From Embleya scabrispora DSM 41855 (GTDB lineage: Bacteria > Actinomycetota > Actinomycetes > Streptomycetales > Streptomycetaceae), in contig NZ_KB889665.1 of assembly GCF_000372745.1 (NCBI RefSeq), positions 1 through 64,000 of the forward strand: a stretch of DNA of 64,000 bases, read 5' to 3'. Shown here in pieces: positions 25,990 to 34,511 of this stretch; position 1 is the stretch's first letter; every line of letters begins with the position of its first letter. The notes below the pieces were generated by a model that did no database searches, was not told the DNA's origin, and was given only the letters and a program-made list of their open reading frames with translations. Both the position numbers and the translations under genes were made by a program.

Positions 25990-28149
25990 TCAGGAATCCG
26001 TGTCGGCCGTGACCTTCGCGGCCAGTTGTGGGGGCATCGGGTCGTGTCGGCAGTAGGTGCGGGCGAATTGGCCCGTGCCGTGGCTGATCGAGCGTAGGTC
26101 GATCGCGTAGCGGCTGATCTCGATCTCCGGGACCTCGGCGCGGATCAGGGTGCGGCCCGAGCCGATCGGTTCGGTGCCCACCACCCGGCCCCGGCGCGAG
26201 CTCAGGTCGCTGAGCACGCCGCCGACGTACTCGTCGGAGACGGTGACCTGTACTTCCGAGACCGGCTCCAGCAGGTGGATCCGGGTGCTCGCGGCGGCCT
26301 CGCGCAACGCCAGCGCGCCCGCCATCTGGAAGGCCATGTCGGACGAGTCGACCGAGTGTGCCTTGCCGTCGGTCAGCGTCACCCGCAGGTCGACCATCGG
26401 ATAGCCGGCCGCGACGCCCTTCTCCATCTGTGCCCGGACGCCCTTCTCCACGGACGGGATGAAGTTGCGCGGTACCGCGCCGCCGAAGACCTTGTCGACG
26501 AATTCGAATCCGGACCCGCCCGGCAGCGGTTCGACGTCGATCTCGCAGATCGCGAACTGGCCGTGTCCGCCGGACTGTTTCACGTGCCGACCGCGTCCGC
26601 TGGCCTTCTCCGCGAACGTCTCGCGCAGCGACACCTTGTGGGTGACCGCGTCCACCGCGACGCCGTAGCGGCTGCGCAGCCGGTCGAGCAGCACCTCGAC
26701 GTGCGCCTCGCCCATGCACCACAGGACCAGCTGGTGGGTGTCGGTGTTGTGTTCCAGGCGCAGTGTGGGGTCCTCGGCGACCAGGCGGGCGAGCGACTGG
26801 GAGAGCTTGTCCTCGTCGGCCTTGCTGTGTGCGCGGATGGCGACCGGAAGCAGCGGGTCGGGCATCATCCACGGCTCCATCAGGAGCGGATCGTCCTTGT
26901 CCGAGATGGTGTCGCCGGTCTCGGCCCGGGTCAGCTTGGCGATCGCGACGATGTCGCCGGCGATGCCGCGGTTGAGCGAGCGCTGGTGTTTGCCCAGCGG
27001 AATCGACATCGCGCCGATCCGCTCGTCCAGGTCGTGGTCCTCGTGTCCGCGATCGGCCATGCCGTGCCCGGAGACGTGCACCGTCATGTCCGGGCGCAGT
27101 GTGCCGGAGAAGATCCGCACCAGCGAGATCCGGCCCACGTACGGGTCGGACGTCGTCTTGATCACCTCGGCGGCGAGCGGGCCCTCGGGGTCGCAGGTCA
27201 GCGGGTCGCGGGGCTTGCCGTCGGGGGTGGTGACCGGCAGCACCTCGTGTTCGGGCGGCGCCGGACAGGCCCGGACGATGCCTTCCAGGAGTTCGATGGT
27301 GCCCAGTCCGTCGGGCGCGACCGCGAGCACCGGGTAGAACGAACCGCGGGCGACCGCGGTCTCCAGGTCGGCGATCAGCGTGTCGATGTCGATCTGCTCG
27401 CCGGAGAGGTAACGGTCCATCAGGGACTCGTCCTCGCTCTCCGCGATGATGCCCTCGATCAGCCGGTTGCGGGCGTCCTCGATCAGCGGCAGGTGCTCGG
27501 GGTCGGGGTCGAGCGTCTCGCGGGTGCCGGAGGAGTAGTCGTAGACCCGCTGGGTGAGCAGGCCCATCAGGCCCGCGACGCCCTCGTCCTCGCCGTGCAG
27601 CGGCAGGTACAGCGGCAGCACGGTGTCCGAGTCGGGGTCGCCGAACACCCGCTGGCAGATCAGCACCATCTCGTCGAAGTCGGCGCGCGCCTGGTCGAGC
27701 TTGGTGATCACGATCGCGCGGGGCATGCCGACCGAGGCGCATTCGTCCCAGAGCATCCGGGTCGAGCCGTCCACACCGTCGGCCGCCGAGACCACGAACA
27801 GCGCGGCGTCCGCGGCGCGCAGGCCCGCCCGCAGGTCGCCGACGAAGTCCGCGTAGCCGGGGGTGTCGAGCAGGTTGATCTTCACGCCGTCGAATTCGAC
27901 GGGGGACAACGCCAGCGCCACCGAGCGGTGCTGGCGGTGTTCGATGTCCTCGAAGTCGGACACGGTCGTCCCGTCCTCGACGCGACCGGCCCGGGGAATC
28001 GTCCCGGTCGCCACGAGCAGGGACTCCACCAATGTCGTCTTGCCCGCCCCCGTGTGGCCCACCAGCACCACGTTGCGCACCGACTCCGGGCTCGCCGGCG
28101 CGGTTACCCTGCCGACGGTTCCGGCGCTTGCTCCGGATTTATCCGCCAT
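25990..28149 (-). CDS. Elongation factor G-like protein EF-G2 (FusA2 type)
   Basis: This encodes 719 residues with EF-G domains I-V. The P loop GHTGAGKT lies at 31-38. The G3 element reads DTPGY (95-99) where canonical EF-G has DTPGH, so the catalytic histidine is Tyr99. The G4 element is TKLD (149-152) instead of NKxD. Later blocks GRGRHVKQSGGHGQFA, VPRNFIPSVEKGV and the C-terminal domain are intact. These substitutions match mycobacterial-type EF-G2 (FusA2), reported to bind GTP and lack ribosome-stimulated hydrolysis. Its cellular role is unresolved. The ATG is preceded by AGGAGGTGG. It is divergent from pgsA. Confidence 0.9.
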   Translation of the reverse strand: MADKSGASAGTVGRVTAPASPESVRNVVLVGHTGAGKTTLVESLLVATGTIPRAGRVEDGTTVSDFEDIEHRQHRSVALALSPVEFDGVKINLLDTPGYADFVGDLRAGLRAADAALFVVSAADGVDGSTRMLWDECASVGMPRAIVITKLDQARADFDEMVLICQRVFGDPDSDTVLPLYLPLHGEDEGVAGLMGLLTQRVYDYSSGTRETLDPDPEHLPLIEDARNRLIEGIIAESEDESLMDRYLSGEQIDIDTLIADLETAVARGSFYPVLAVAPDGLGTIELLEGIVRACPAPPEHEVLPVTTPDGKPRDPLTCDPEGPLAAEVIKTTSDPYVGRISLVRIFSGTLRPDMTVHVSGHGMADRGHEDHDLDERIGAMSIPLGKHQRSLNRGIAGDIVAIAKLTRAETGDTISDKDDPLLMEPWMMPDPLLPVAIRAHSKADEDKLSQSLARLVAEDPTLRLEHNTDTHQLVLWCMGEAHVEVLLDRLRSRYGVAVDAVTHKVSLRETFAEKASGRGRHVKQSGGHGQFAICEIDVEPLPGGSGFEFVDKVFGGAVPRNFIPSVEKGVRAQMEKGVAAGYPMVDLRVTLTDGKAHSVDSSDMAFQMAGALALREAAASTRIHLLEPVSEVQVTVSDEYVGGVLSDLSSRRGRVVGTEPIGSGRTLIRAEVPEIEISRYAIDLRSISHGTGQFARTYCRHDPMPPQLAAKVTADTDS

Positions 28150-28364
28150 GTGCCACCTCCTGGTTGTCCATCTGTGCGGTCGTCGTCGACGTCCCGGACG
28201 CGCAGGTGCAAGTCGGTCGTCGGTACGCCAACGTCCGCAAATCGATTCCTGAACGGCAGCATTGCCCCGACGTCCGACCGAGTACAAGTGTCCTCGCCGT
28301 ACGTGATGTTCTCCAACGCGGCACGCCCGGGCGACGGGGGGCTCGGCAGGTGCGAGCGCGTCAG

Positions 28365-28370
28365 TACGAT
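28365..28370 (+). promoter_or_regulatory. -10 box of the PIP-synthase operon
   Basis: TACGAT in the context TACGATGG lies about 65 bp before the chosen ATG of the synthase, predicting a start near 28377. The embedded in-frame ATG (28369) is therefore unlikely to be a start codon. No convincing -35 is seen. Confidence 0.45.
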
Positions 28371-28434
28371 GGGCGCACCAGGCGGGTCGAGTCCACCGGA
28401 TCCCCCGCCGCCCCGGCAATCCTTCGGGAAGGCG

Positions 28435-29073
28435 ATGCTCAACAAATACGCTCGTGCCTTCTTCACGCGTGTGCTCACCCCGTTCGCGAGCTTTCTGCTG
28501 CGCCACAACGTGAGTCCGGACACGGTGACGCTGATCGGCACCCTCGGGGTGGTCGTCGCGGCGCTGGTGTTCTTCCCGATCGGCTGGTTCCTCACCGGCA
28601 CGCTCGTCATCACCGCGTTCATCTTCTCCGACCTGGTCGACGGCAACATGGCGCGCCAGTTGGGCCGCTCGACCAAATGGGGGGCCTTCCTCGACTCCAC
28701 GCTGGACCGGGTCGCGGACGCCGCGATCTTCGGCGCGCTGGCCATCTGGTTCGCCGGCGACGGCGACAACCTGCGCATGTGCATCCTGGCGATCTTCTGC
28801 CTCGGGTCCGGCCAGGTCGTGTCGTACTGCAAGGCCAGGGCCGAGAGCCTGGGCCTGGCCTGCGACGTCTCCGGACTGATCGAGCGGGCCGAGCGGCTGG
28901 TCATCTCGCTGGTGGCGACCGGTCTCGACGGAATGGGTGTCCCATACATCCAGGAGGCCGCGCTGTGGTTCATCGCGGTGGGCAGCCTGATCACGGTCTT
29001 CCAGCGGATGATCGCGGTGTATCGCTCGGCATCCGCGATCGACAACGCGGTGTCCGGAGGTGACAAGGCATGA
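28435..29073 (+). CDS. pgsA: Phosphatidylinositol phosphate synthase (CDP-alcohol phosphatidyltransferase)
   Basis: This encodes 212 residues. The complete CDP-alcohol phosphotransferase signature is present: D66, D69-G70-x2-A73-R74, G83, D87 and D91, in SDLVDGNMARQLGRSTKWGAFLDSTLDR split over residues 65-92. About six helices are present. In actinobacteria the enzyme joined to a PIM acyltransferase and PimA makes phosphatidyl-myo-inositol phosphate from CDP-diacylglycerol and inositol-1-phosphate, the precursor of PI and PIMs. The ATG at 28435 gives the family N-terminus MLNKYARAFFTRV and has GGGAAGG close upstream. It overlaps the next gene (ATGA). Confidence 0.9.
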   Translation: MLNKYARAFFTRVLTPFASFLLRHNVSPDTVTLIGTLGVVVAALVFFPIGWFLTGTLVITAFIFSDLVDGNMARQLGRSTKWGAFLDSTLDRVADAAIFGALAIWFAGDGDNLRMCILAIFCLGSGQVVSYCKARAESLGLACDVSGLIERAERLVISLVATGLDGMGVPYIQEAALWFIAVGSLITVFQRMIAVYRSASAIDNAVSGGDKA

Positions 29074-29996
29074 CCGAACTCGGGCAGCGGCTGGCCGACA
29101 CCGGGTACGCCCTGGGCTGGTCCGTGGTCAAGCGACTGCCCGAACCGGTCGCCGCGGCAGCCTTCCGGCGGATCGCCGACCTGGTCTGGCGGCGGCGCGG
29201 CGGCGGCGTGCTGCAGTTGGAGGCCAATCTGCGTCGCGTCGCGGGATCCGATGCCACGCCCGAGCAACTTCGCGCGCTCTCCCGCGAGGGCATGCGCTCC
29301 TACCTGCGCTACTACCAGGAGGCGTTTCGGCTCCCGGTCTGGGACCGCGAGACGGTACTGGCCCGGATGGAGTGCGACCTGACCCTGCTGGACGAGTGCG
29401 GCGCCCGCGGCAAGGGCGTGATCTTCGCGCTTCCGCACATGGGCAACTGGGACCACGCCGGCGCCTGGATCACGCTCAAGGGCTATCCGTTCACCACGGT
29501 CGCCGAACGACTGAAGCCGGAGTCGCTGTACAAGCGCTTCCTGGACTATCGCGAGTCGCTGGGCATGGAGGTGCTGCCACTCACCGGCGGCGAGGGCAAC
29601 ACGTTCGGCACGCTGGCGCGCCGGCTGCGCGAGGGCCGGCTGTTGTGCCTGCTCTCCGACCGCGACCTGACCACCGCGGGCGTGCCGGTGACCTTCTTCG
29701 GCGAGCAGACCCGGATGGCGGCCGGCCCGGCCGCGCTGGCCGTGCAGACCGGCGCGGCGCTGATCCCGGTCACCCTCGCGTGGGAGGGCAAAATTCTCCG
29801 GGCCACGCTCCATCCCGAGATCGAGGTGCCCGGCGAGGGCGACCGCCGGGAGAAGATCGCGGTGATGACCCAGCGGGTCGCGGACGCCTACGCCCGAGCG
29901 ATCGCGCGCGACCCGCAGGACTGGCACATGCTTCAGCCGCTGTGGCTCGCCGATCTGGACCGACGCCGGCTCGCCCGGATCGGGGAGGCCAAGTGA
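29070..29996 (+). CDS. Phosphatidylinositol mannoside acyltransferase (PatA-like)
   Basis: This encodes 308 residues of the LpxL/PatA lipid-A-type acyltransferase fold. The catalytic H-x4-D is H123-M-G-N-W-D128 in ALPHMGNWDHAG. The downstream blocks LSDRDLTTAGVPVTFFGE and GAALIPVT are typical. It would acylate the mannose of PIM using acyl-CoA at the inner membrane face. The gene overlaps pgsA and pimA by four bases each, giving tight coupling in a PI/PIM operon. Confidence 0.88.
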   Translation: MTELGQRLADTGYALGWSVVKRLPEPVAAAAFRRIADLVWRRRGGGVLQLEANLRRVAGSDATPEQLRALSREGMRSYLRYYQEAFRLPVWDRETVLARMECDLTLLDECGARGKGVIFALPHMGNWDHAGAWITLKGYPFTTVAERLKPESLYKRFLDYRESLGMEVLPLTGGEGNTFGTLARRLREGRLLCLLSDRDLTTAGVPVTFFGEQTRMAAGPAALAVQTGAALIPVTLAWEGKILRATLHPEIEVPGEGDRREKIAVMTQRVADAYARAIARDPQDWHMLQPLWLADLDRRRLARIGEAK

Positions 29997-31114
29997 GGAT
30001 CGGCGTCGTGTGCCCCTACTCGTGGGACGTGCCGGGCGGTGTGCAGTACCACGTGCGGGACCTCGCGGCGAACCTGATCGCGCGCGGGCACGAGGTGTCG
30101 GTACTGGCGCCGGCGGACGACGACACCCCGCTGCCGGACTACGTGGTGCCGGCCGGGCGGGCCGTACCGGTGCGCTACAACGGCTCGGTGGCGCGGCTCA
30201 ACTTCGGCTTCCTGTCCGCCGCGCGGGTGCGTCGGTGGATCCACGACGGCCACTTCGACGTGCTGCACATCCACGAACCGGCCACGCCCAGCCTGTCGTT
30301 GCTCGCCTGCTGGGCCGCGTCCGGCCCGGTGGTGGCCACCTTCCACACCTCGAACACCCGCTCGCGCGCGATGATCGCGGCCTACCCGATCCTGCAGCCC
30401 GCGCTGGAGAAGATCAGCGCCCGGATCGCGGTCAGCGAGTACGCGCGCCGCACGCTGGTCGAGCACCTCGGCGGTGACGCGGTGGTCATCCCCAACGGCG
30501 TGGACGTCGGCTTCTTCGCCGACGCGCCCGTGGAGCCCATGTGGCAGGGCACCGCCGAGGCGCCCACCATCGGCTTCATCGGCCGGATCGACGAGTCGCG
30601 CAAGGGACTGCCCACGCTGATGGAGGCGTTCCCGCGGATCGTCGAGGCGTTCCCGGGTGTGCGGCTGCTGGTGGCCGGGCGCGGGGACGCGGAGGAGGCG
30701 GTGGAGGACCTGCCGGAGGCGTTGCGCGGACAGGTCACCTTCCTGGGCATGGTCAGCGACCTGGACAAGGCGCGACTGCTGCGCAGCGTGGATGTGTACG
30801 TGGCACCCAACACCGGTGGCGAGAGCTTCGGGATCATCCTGGTCGAGGCGATGTCGGCGTCGGCGCCGGTGCTGGCGAGCGATTTGGACGCGTTCCGGCA
30901 GGTGCTGGACGGTGGGCGGGCGGGGGAGTTGTTCGCGGTGGAGGACGCCTCGGCACTTGCCGCCGCCGCGGTCGCGCTGCTTCGGGATCCGGCGCGGAGG
31001 GACGCGTTGCGCGAGGTCGGGCGCAAGCATGTGCAGCGCTACGACTGGGAGACCGTCGGGACGGACATCCTGGGCGTGTACGAGACGGTCACCGCGGGGG
31101 CGCCGGCCGCGTAG
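29993..31114 (+). CDS. pimA: Phosphatidyl-myo-inositol mannosyltransferase PimA
   Basis: This encodes 373 residues of a GT4-family GT-B enzyme that transfers mannose from GDP-mannose to phosphatidylinositol. The N-terminal domain starts VRIGVVCPYSWDVPGGVQYHV. The C-terminal domain has IGFIGRIDESRKGLPTLMEA and the retaining-GT motif PNTGGESFGIILVEAM with the two conserved Glu. Length and neighbours (PIP synthase, acyltransferase) support PimA over other GT4 enzymes. The GTG overlaps the upstream stop. Confidence 0.9.
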   Translation: MRIGVVCPYSWDVPGGVQYHVRDLAANLIARGHEVSVLAPADDDTPLPDYVVPAGRAVPVRYNGSVARLNFGFLSAARVRRWIHDGHFDVLHIHEPATPSLSLLACWAASGPVVATFHTSNTRSRAMIAAYPILQPALEKISARIAVSEYARRTLVEHLGGDAVVIPNGVDVGFFADAPVEPMWQGTAEAPTIGFIGRIDESRKGLPTLMEAFPRIVEAFPGVRLLVAGRGDAEEAVEDLPEALRGQVTFLGMVSDLDKARLLRSVDVYVAPNTGGESFGIILVEAMSASAPVLASDLDAFRQVLDGGRAGELFAVEDASALAAAAVALLRDPARRDALREVGRKHVQRYDWETVGTDILGVYETVTAGAPAA

Positions 31115-31217
31115 CGGGCTTGGCCTGGAGCGCCGGCCGGGCTGTCCGGTTGGTCTGCCGAGGTGAAGGGTGGCCCGAAGTGTCGGGCGGGCCGGGGGTT
31201 GGTCGGGTCGGCGGTAC

Positions 31218-31229
31218 TAGGGTCGCCGG
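31218..31229 (+). promoter_or_regulatory. Candidate leaderless promoter (TAGGGT)
   Basis: TAGGGT (31218-31223) is separated by six bases from the GTG at 31230, so +1 would coincide with the start codon. The same hexamer and spacing precede rarA at 58086. Confidence 0.5.
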
Positions 31230-31769
31230 GTGATGACTGTCATCTGGATTGTGCTCGCGGTGGTTGCGGTCGGTGTCTATCTCAGCTGGACCGCCGGGCG
31301 GCTCGACCGGTTGCACGCGCGGGTGGACTCGAGTCGGGCCGCCTTGGACGCGCAGTTGTTGCGGCGTTCGGCGGTCGCGCAGGAGATCGCCACCTCCGGG
31401 CTGCTCGATCCGGCCTCCTCGCTGGTCTTGGCCGGCGCCGCGCACGAGGCGCGGAACGCGGCCGAGGACGAGCGTGAGGTGGCGGAGAGCGACCTGACCC
31501 GCGCGCTGCGGTTCCTGTTCGAGGACCCCGCCCAGGCGGAGGACCTGCGGGCCCGGCCCGGCGGCGCGGAACTGGTCGCCGAACTGCAGACCGCCGTGCG
31601 GCGCGTACCGATGGCCCGGCGCTTTCACAACGACGCGGTCCGCGGCGCGCGCGCGGTGCGCCGACACCGGTTGGTGCGCTATCTGCGGCTGGCGGGCCAT
31701 GCCCCGTACCCGGTCACCTTCGAGATGGACGACGAGGAGCCGCGTACTTTGCAGCCCGGTGGGTCCTGA
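31230..31769 (+). CDS. LemA-like single-pass membrane protein
   Basis: This encodes 179 residues. An N-terminal helix (VIWIVLAVVAVGVYLSW) is followed by a helical domain with LDRLHARVDSSRAALDAQLLRRSAVAQEIA and, near the C-terminus, ARRFHNDAVRGARAVRRHRLVRYLRLAG. The spacing of an R-V-D/L-x-R element and a later ARRFHNDAV recalls the LemA family (ARR-x-YNDAV), but overall similarity is partial and I infer it only by eye. The next codon is ATG, so the exact start may be 31233. Function unknown. Confidence 0.65.
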   Translation: MMTVIWIVLAVVAVGVYLSWTAGRLDRLHARVDSSRAALDAQLLRRSAVAQEIATSGLLDPASSLVLAGAAHEARNAAEDEREVAESDLTRALRFLFEDPAQAEDLRARPGGAELVAELQTAVRRVPMARRFHNDAVRGARAVRRHRLVRYLRLAGHAPYPVTFEMDDEEPRTLQPGGS

Positions 31770-31834
31770 CGGGAGCCACGCAAAGGCCACCGTGGACAGA
31801 TTGGCCCGGGTAATTCGCCGGGGTGGCATGACAT

Positions 31835-31858
31835 TAGGATCCACCTCACCCGTACGAT
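31835..31858 (+). promoter_or_regulatory. Tandem -10 boxes upstream of pdxS
   Basis: TAGGAT (31835-31840) and TACGAT (31853-31858, in TACGATGG) are both credible -10 hexamers, 41-59 bp ahead of the pdxS GTG. The ATG in the second box is in frame with pdxS but more likely promoter than start codon. Confidence 0.45.
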
Positions 31859-31898
31859 GGAGCCAACCGTCGTCGTTCGCACCTGTGTGAGGTCATCC

Positions 31899-32801
31899 GT
31901 GTCCACCACCCCCGCAAGCCCCCAGACCGGCACCGACCTGGTCAAGCGCGGCATGGCCGAGCAGCTCAAGGGCGGCGTGATCATGGACGTCGTCAACGCC
32001 GAGCAGGCCAAGATCGCCGAGGACGCGGGCGCGGTCGCCGTCATGGCGCTCGAGCGCGTGCCGGCCGACATCCGCAAGGACGGCGGCGTCGCGCGCATGT
32101 CCGACCCGGACATGATCGACGGCATCATCGGCGCCGTGTCCATCCCGGTGATGGCCAAGGCCCGGATCGGCCACTTCGCCGAGGCCCAGGTCCTGCAGTC
32201 GCTCGGTGTGGACTACATCGACGAGTCCGAGGTGCTGACCCCGGCCGACGAGTCGAACCACATCAACAAGTGGAAGTTCACCACCCCCTTCGTGTGTGGT
32301 GCGACCAACCTCGGCGAGGCGCTGCGCCGGATCACCGAGGGCGCGGCGATGATCCGCTCCAAGGGTGAGGCCGGCACCGGCAACGTGGTCGAGGCCACCC
32401 GGCACATGCGCACCATCCTCAAGGACATCAAGCAGCTCTCGGTGCTGGACGAGGACGAGCTGTTCGTCGCCGCGAAGAACCTCCAGGCGCCGTACGCGCT
32501 GGTCAAGGAGGTCGCCGAGGCCGGCAAGCTGCCCGTCGTGCTGTTCACCGCAGGCGGCATCGCCACCCCGGCCGACGCGTCGATGATGATGCAGCTCGGC
32601 GCCGAGGGTGTGTTCGTCGGCTCGGGCATCTTCAAGTCCGGCGACCCGGCCAAGCGGGCCAAGGCGATCGTGGACGCGACCCTGCACTTCGACGACCCGG
32701 ACGTGATCGCCAAGGTCTCGCGCGGTCTGGGCGAGGCGATGGTCGGCATCAACATCGACACCCTCCCGGCCGAGCAGCGCTACGCCGGCCGCGGCTGGTA
32801 G
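31899..32801 (+). CDS. pdxS: Pyridoxal 5'-phosphate synthase lyase subunit PdxS
   Basis: This encodes 300 residues of a TIM-barrel enzyme that builds PLP from ribose 5-phosphate, glyceraldehyde 3-phosphate and PdxT-derived ammonia. Recognised blocks are [52 protein letters not shown] with the catalytic lysine, [25 protein letters not shown] and [17 protein letters not shown]. The GTG at 31899 has GAGGTC upstream and gives the normal N-terminus. It works as a dodecamer with PdxT. Confidence 0.97.
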   Translation: MSTTPASPQTGTDLVKRGMAEQLKGGVIMDVVNAEQAKIAEDAGAVAVMALERVPADIRKDGGVARMSDPDMIDGIIGAVSIPVMAKARIGHFAEAQVLQSLGVDYIDESEVLTPADESNHINKWKFTTPFVCGATNLGEALRRITEGAAMIRSKGEAGTGNVVEATRHMRTILKDIKQLSVLDEDELFVAAKNLQAPYALVKEVAEAGKLPVVLFTAGGIATPADASMMMQLGAEGVFVGSGIFKSGDPAKRAKAIVDATLHFDDPDVIAKVSRGLGEAMVGINIDTLPAEQRYAGRGW

Positions 32802-32880
32802 TTCGCGCCTTCGAGCCCTCGCGCCTCGAAACAGCACCGCGCGTACGCGAACCAGCACGTCGCGCACTCGAACAAGCCGT

Positions 32881-32918
32881 GAGCCGGGCCCGGACGCGAA
32901 CGCGTCCGGGCCCGGCTC
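32881..32918 (+). terminator. Hairpin between pdxS and pdxT
   Basis: A perfect 18-bp GC-rich inverted repeat (32881-32898 with 32901-32918) has a 2-nt centre, so the real loop is larger. It lies 26 bp before the pdxT GTG. It should terminate or attenuate pdxS transcripts, so pdxT would depend on read-through or its own promoter (TACGAC near 32925 is a poor candidate). Confidence 0.7.
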
Positions 32919-32944
32919 GGTACCTACGACCGGACGGGGTTGAC

Positions 32945-33556
32945 GTGTCCACCACTCCCATCATCGGTGTCCTCGCCCTTCAGGGCGACGTGCGCGAACA
33001 CGCCATCGCGCTGGCCGAACTCGATGCGATCGCACGCCCGGTGCGCAAGGTCGAGGAGTTCGCCGAGCTCGACGCGCTCGTCATACCCGGCGGCGAGTCG
33101 ACCACGATGTCCAAGCTCGCGGTGTCCTTCGGGCTTTTCCCGGCGCTGCGCGAGCGGGTCGCGGACGGCATGCCGGTCTACGGCTCGTGTGCGGGCATGA
33201 TCATGCTCGCCGACAAGATCCTGGACGGCCGCGAGGACCAGGAGACGGTCGGCGGGATCGACATGATCGTGCGGCGCAACGCGTTCGGCCGGCAGAACGA
33301 CTCGTTCGAGGCCGACGTCCCGTTCGCCGGCCCGGCCGGCGGCGACCCCATCCACGGCGTGTTCATCCGCGCCCCGTGGGTCGAGTCGGTCGGCGCCGAG
33401 GTCGAGGTGCTGGCCCGGCTGACCGCCGAGCCGTACGCGGACCGCATCGTCGCGGTGCGCCAGGGCAACCTGCTCGCCACGTCCTTCCACCCGGAGCTCA
33501 CCCCCGACCGGCGGGTGCACGCGTACTTCGTGGACATGGTCCGTGCCACGCTCTGA
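32945..33556 (+). CDS. pdxT: Pyridoxal 5'-phosphate synthase glutaminase subunit PdxT
   Basis: This encodes 203 residues of a triad glutamine amidotransferase that supplies ammonia to PdxS. It shows [22 protein letters not shown] (oxyanion region), the nucleophile C82 in [10 protein letters not shown], and the His/Glu pair in SFHPELTPD near the C-terminus. The GTG start gives [14 protein letters not shown]; an upstream frame extension covers the hairpin and is unlikely to be translated. Confidence 0.96.
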   Translation: MSTTPIIGVLALQGDVREHAIALAELDAIARPVRKVEEFAELDALVIPGGESTTMSKLAVSFGLFPALRERVADGMPVYGSCAGMIMLADKILDGREDQETVGGIDMIVRRNAFGRQNDSFEADVPFAGPAGGDPIHGVFIRAPWVESVGAEVEVLARLTAEPYADRIVAVRQGNLLATSFHPELTPDRRVHAYFVDMVRATL

Positions 33557-33560
33557 GTCC

Positions 33561-33575
33561 GCGCGCCGGTAGGAT
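33561..33575 (+). promoter_or_regulatory. Candidate promoter of yebC
   Basis: The -10 TAGGAT (33570-33575) lies in GCGCGCCGGTAGGAT. The same 12-mer GCGCGCCGGTAG leads the -10 box upstream of the MBL-fold gene (51741-51752). The predicted start is near 33582, about 50 nt before the yebC ATG. Confidence 0.4.
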
Positions 33576-33631
33576 CTTCCAGCCTGTACAGGCCCGTGCA
33601 GCGCACCCGCGACCCGAAGGAGTAGAGGCGG

Positions 33632-34387
33632 ATGTCCGGCCACTCGAAGTGGGCGACCACCAAGCACAAAAAGGCCGTCATCGACGCCAGGCGCGGAAAG
33701 CTCTTCGCCAAGTTGATCAAGAACGTCGAGGTGGCGGCACGCACCGGCGGCGGTGACATCGCCGGCAACCCGACGCTCTACGACGCCATTCAAAAGGCCA
33801 AGAAGTCCTCGGTCCCGAACGACAACATCGACCGCGCGGTCAAGCGCGGCTCCGGTGCGGAGGCCGGCGGCGCCGACTACCAGTCGATCACGTACGAGGG
33901 GTACGGACCGAACGGTGTCGCGGTGCTGATCGAGTGCCTCACCGACAACCGCAACCGTGCGGCGTCGGACGTGCGGGTCGCGATGACGCGCAACGGCGGC
34001 TCGATGGCCGACCCCGGCTCGGTGTCGTACATGTTCACCCGCAAGGGTGTCGTGATCGTGCCGAAGAACGACCTGGGCGAAGACGACGTGCTCGGCGCGG
34101 TGCTCGACGCCGGTGCAGAGGAGGTCAACGACCTCGGCGACACCTACGAGGTGGTCAGCGAGGCGACCGACATGGTCGCCGTGCGGACCGCGCTCGTGGA
34201 CGCCGGGATCGACTACGACTCGGCGGACGCCAACTTCATCCCCAGCGTCTCGGTCGAGCTGGACGAAGAGGGCGCCCGCAAGATCTTCCGGTTGATCGAG
34301 GCGCTGGAGGACAGCGACGACGTCCAGGAAGTCTGGGCGAACTTCGACGTGAGTGATGCGGTCATGGAGAGCATCAACGCCGAGTAG
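33632..34387 (+). CDS. yebC: YebC/TACO1-family translation/transcription regulator
   Basis: This encodes 251 residues. The family start [37 protein letters not shown] is complete, with [34 protein letters not shown] and [11 protein letters not shown] following. Members are DNA-binding regulators near ruvC in many bacteria, or translation factors easing polyproline stalling. The sequence cannot separate these roles. AAGGAG lies upstream of the ATG. It converges on the PIG-V-like gene across a long hairpin. Confidence 0.95.
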   Translation: MSGHSKWATTKHKKAVIDARRGKLFAKLIKNVEVAARTGGGDIAGNPTLYDAIQKAKKSSVPNDNIDRAVKRGSGAEAGGADYQSITYEGYGPNGVAVLIECLTDNRNRAASDVRVAMTRNGGSMADPGSVSYMFTRKGVVIVPKNDLGEDDVLGAVLDAGAEEVNDLGDTYEVVSEATDMVAVRTALVDAGIDYDSADANFIPSVSVELDEEGARKIFRLIEALEDSDDVQEVWANFDVSDAVMESINAE

Positions 34388-34442
34388 GGCTCGCGGCGTC
34401 GGTCGCGGCCGGCGAGGACCGCGACGACGGCCGGTCGCGTTT

Positions 34443-34496
34443 CGCGAACGCGCGTGGGGCCGGCGGCAACTGCCGCCGGCCCCACGCGCGTTCGCG
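34443..34496. terminator. Very long perfect hairpin terminator, yebC / PIG-V-like gene
   Basis: The arms 34443-34468 and 34471-34496 are perfectly complementary over 26 bp, mostly G and C. It stands between converging genes, 15 bp from the stop of the leftward one, and should terminate both. Confidence 0.85.
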
Positions 34497-34511
34497 CACT
34501 CGCCGAGGGTG

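Noticed and set aside
31857-31898. ATG 31857 as the pdxS start
   Set aside because: It lies inside a -10-like TACGAT and gives a non-family extension. GTG 31899 has a ribosome-binding site and the normal N-terminus.
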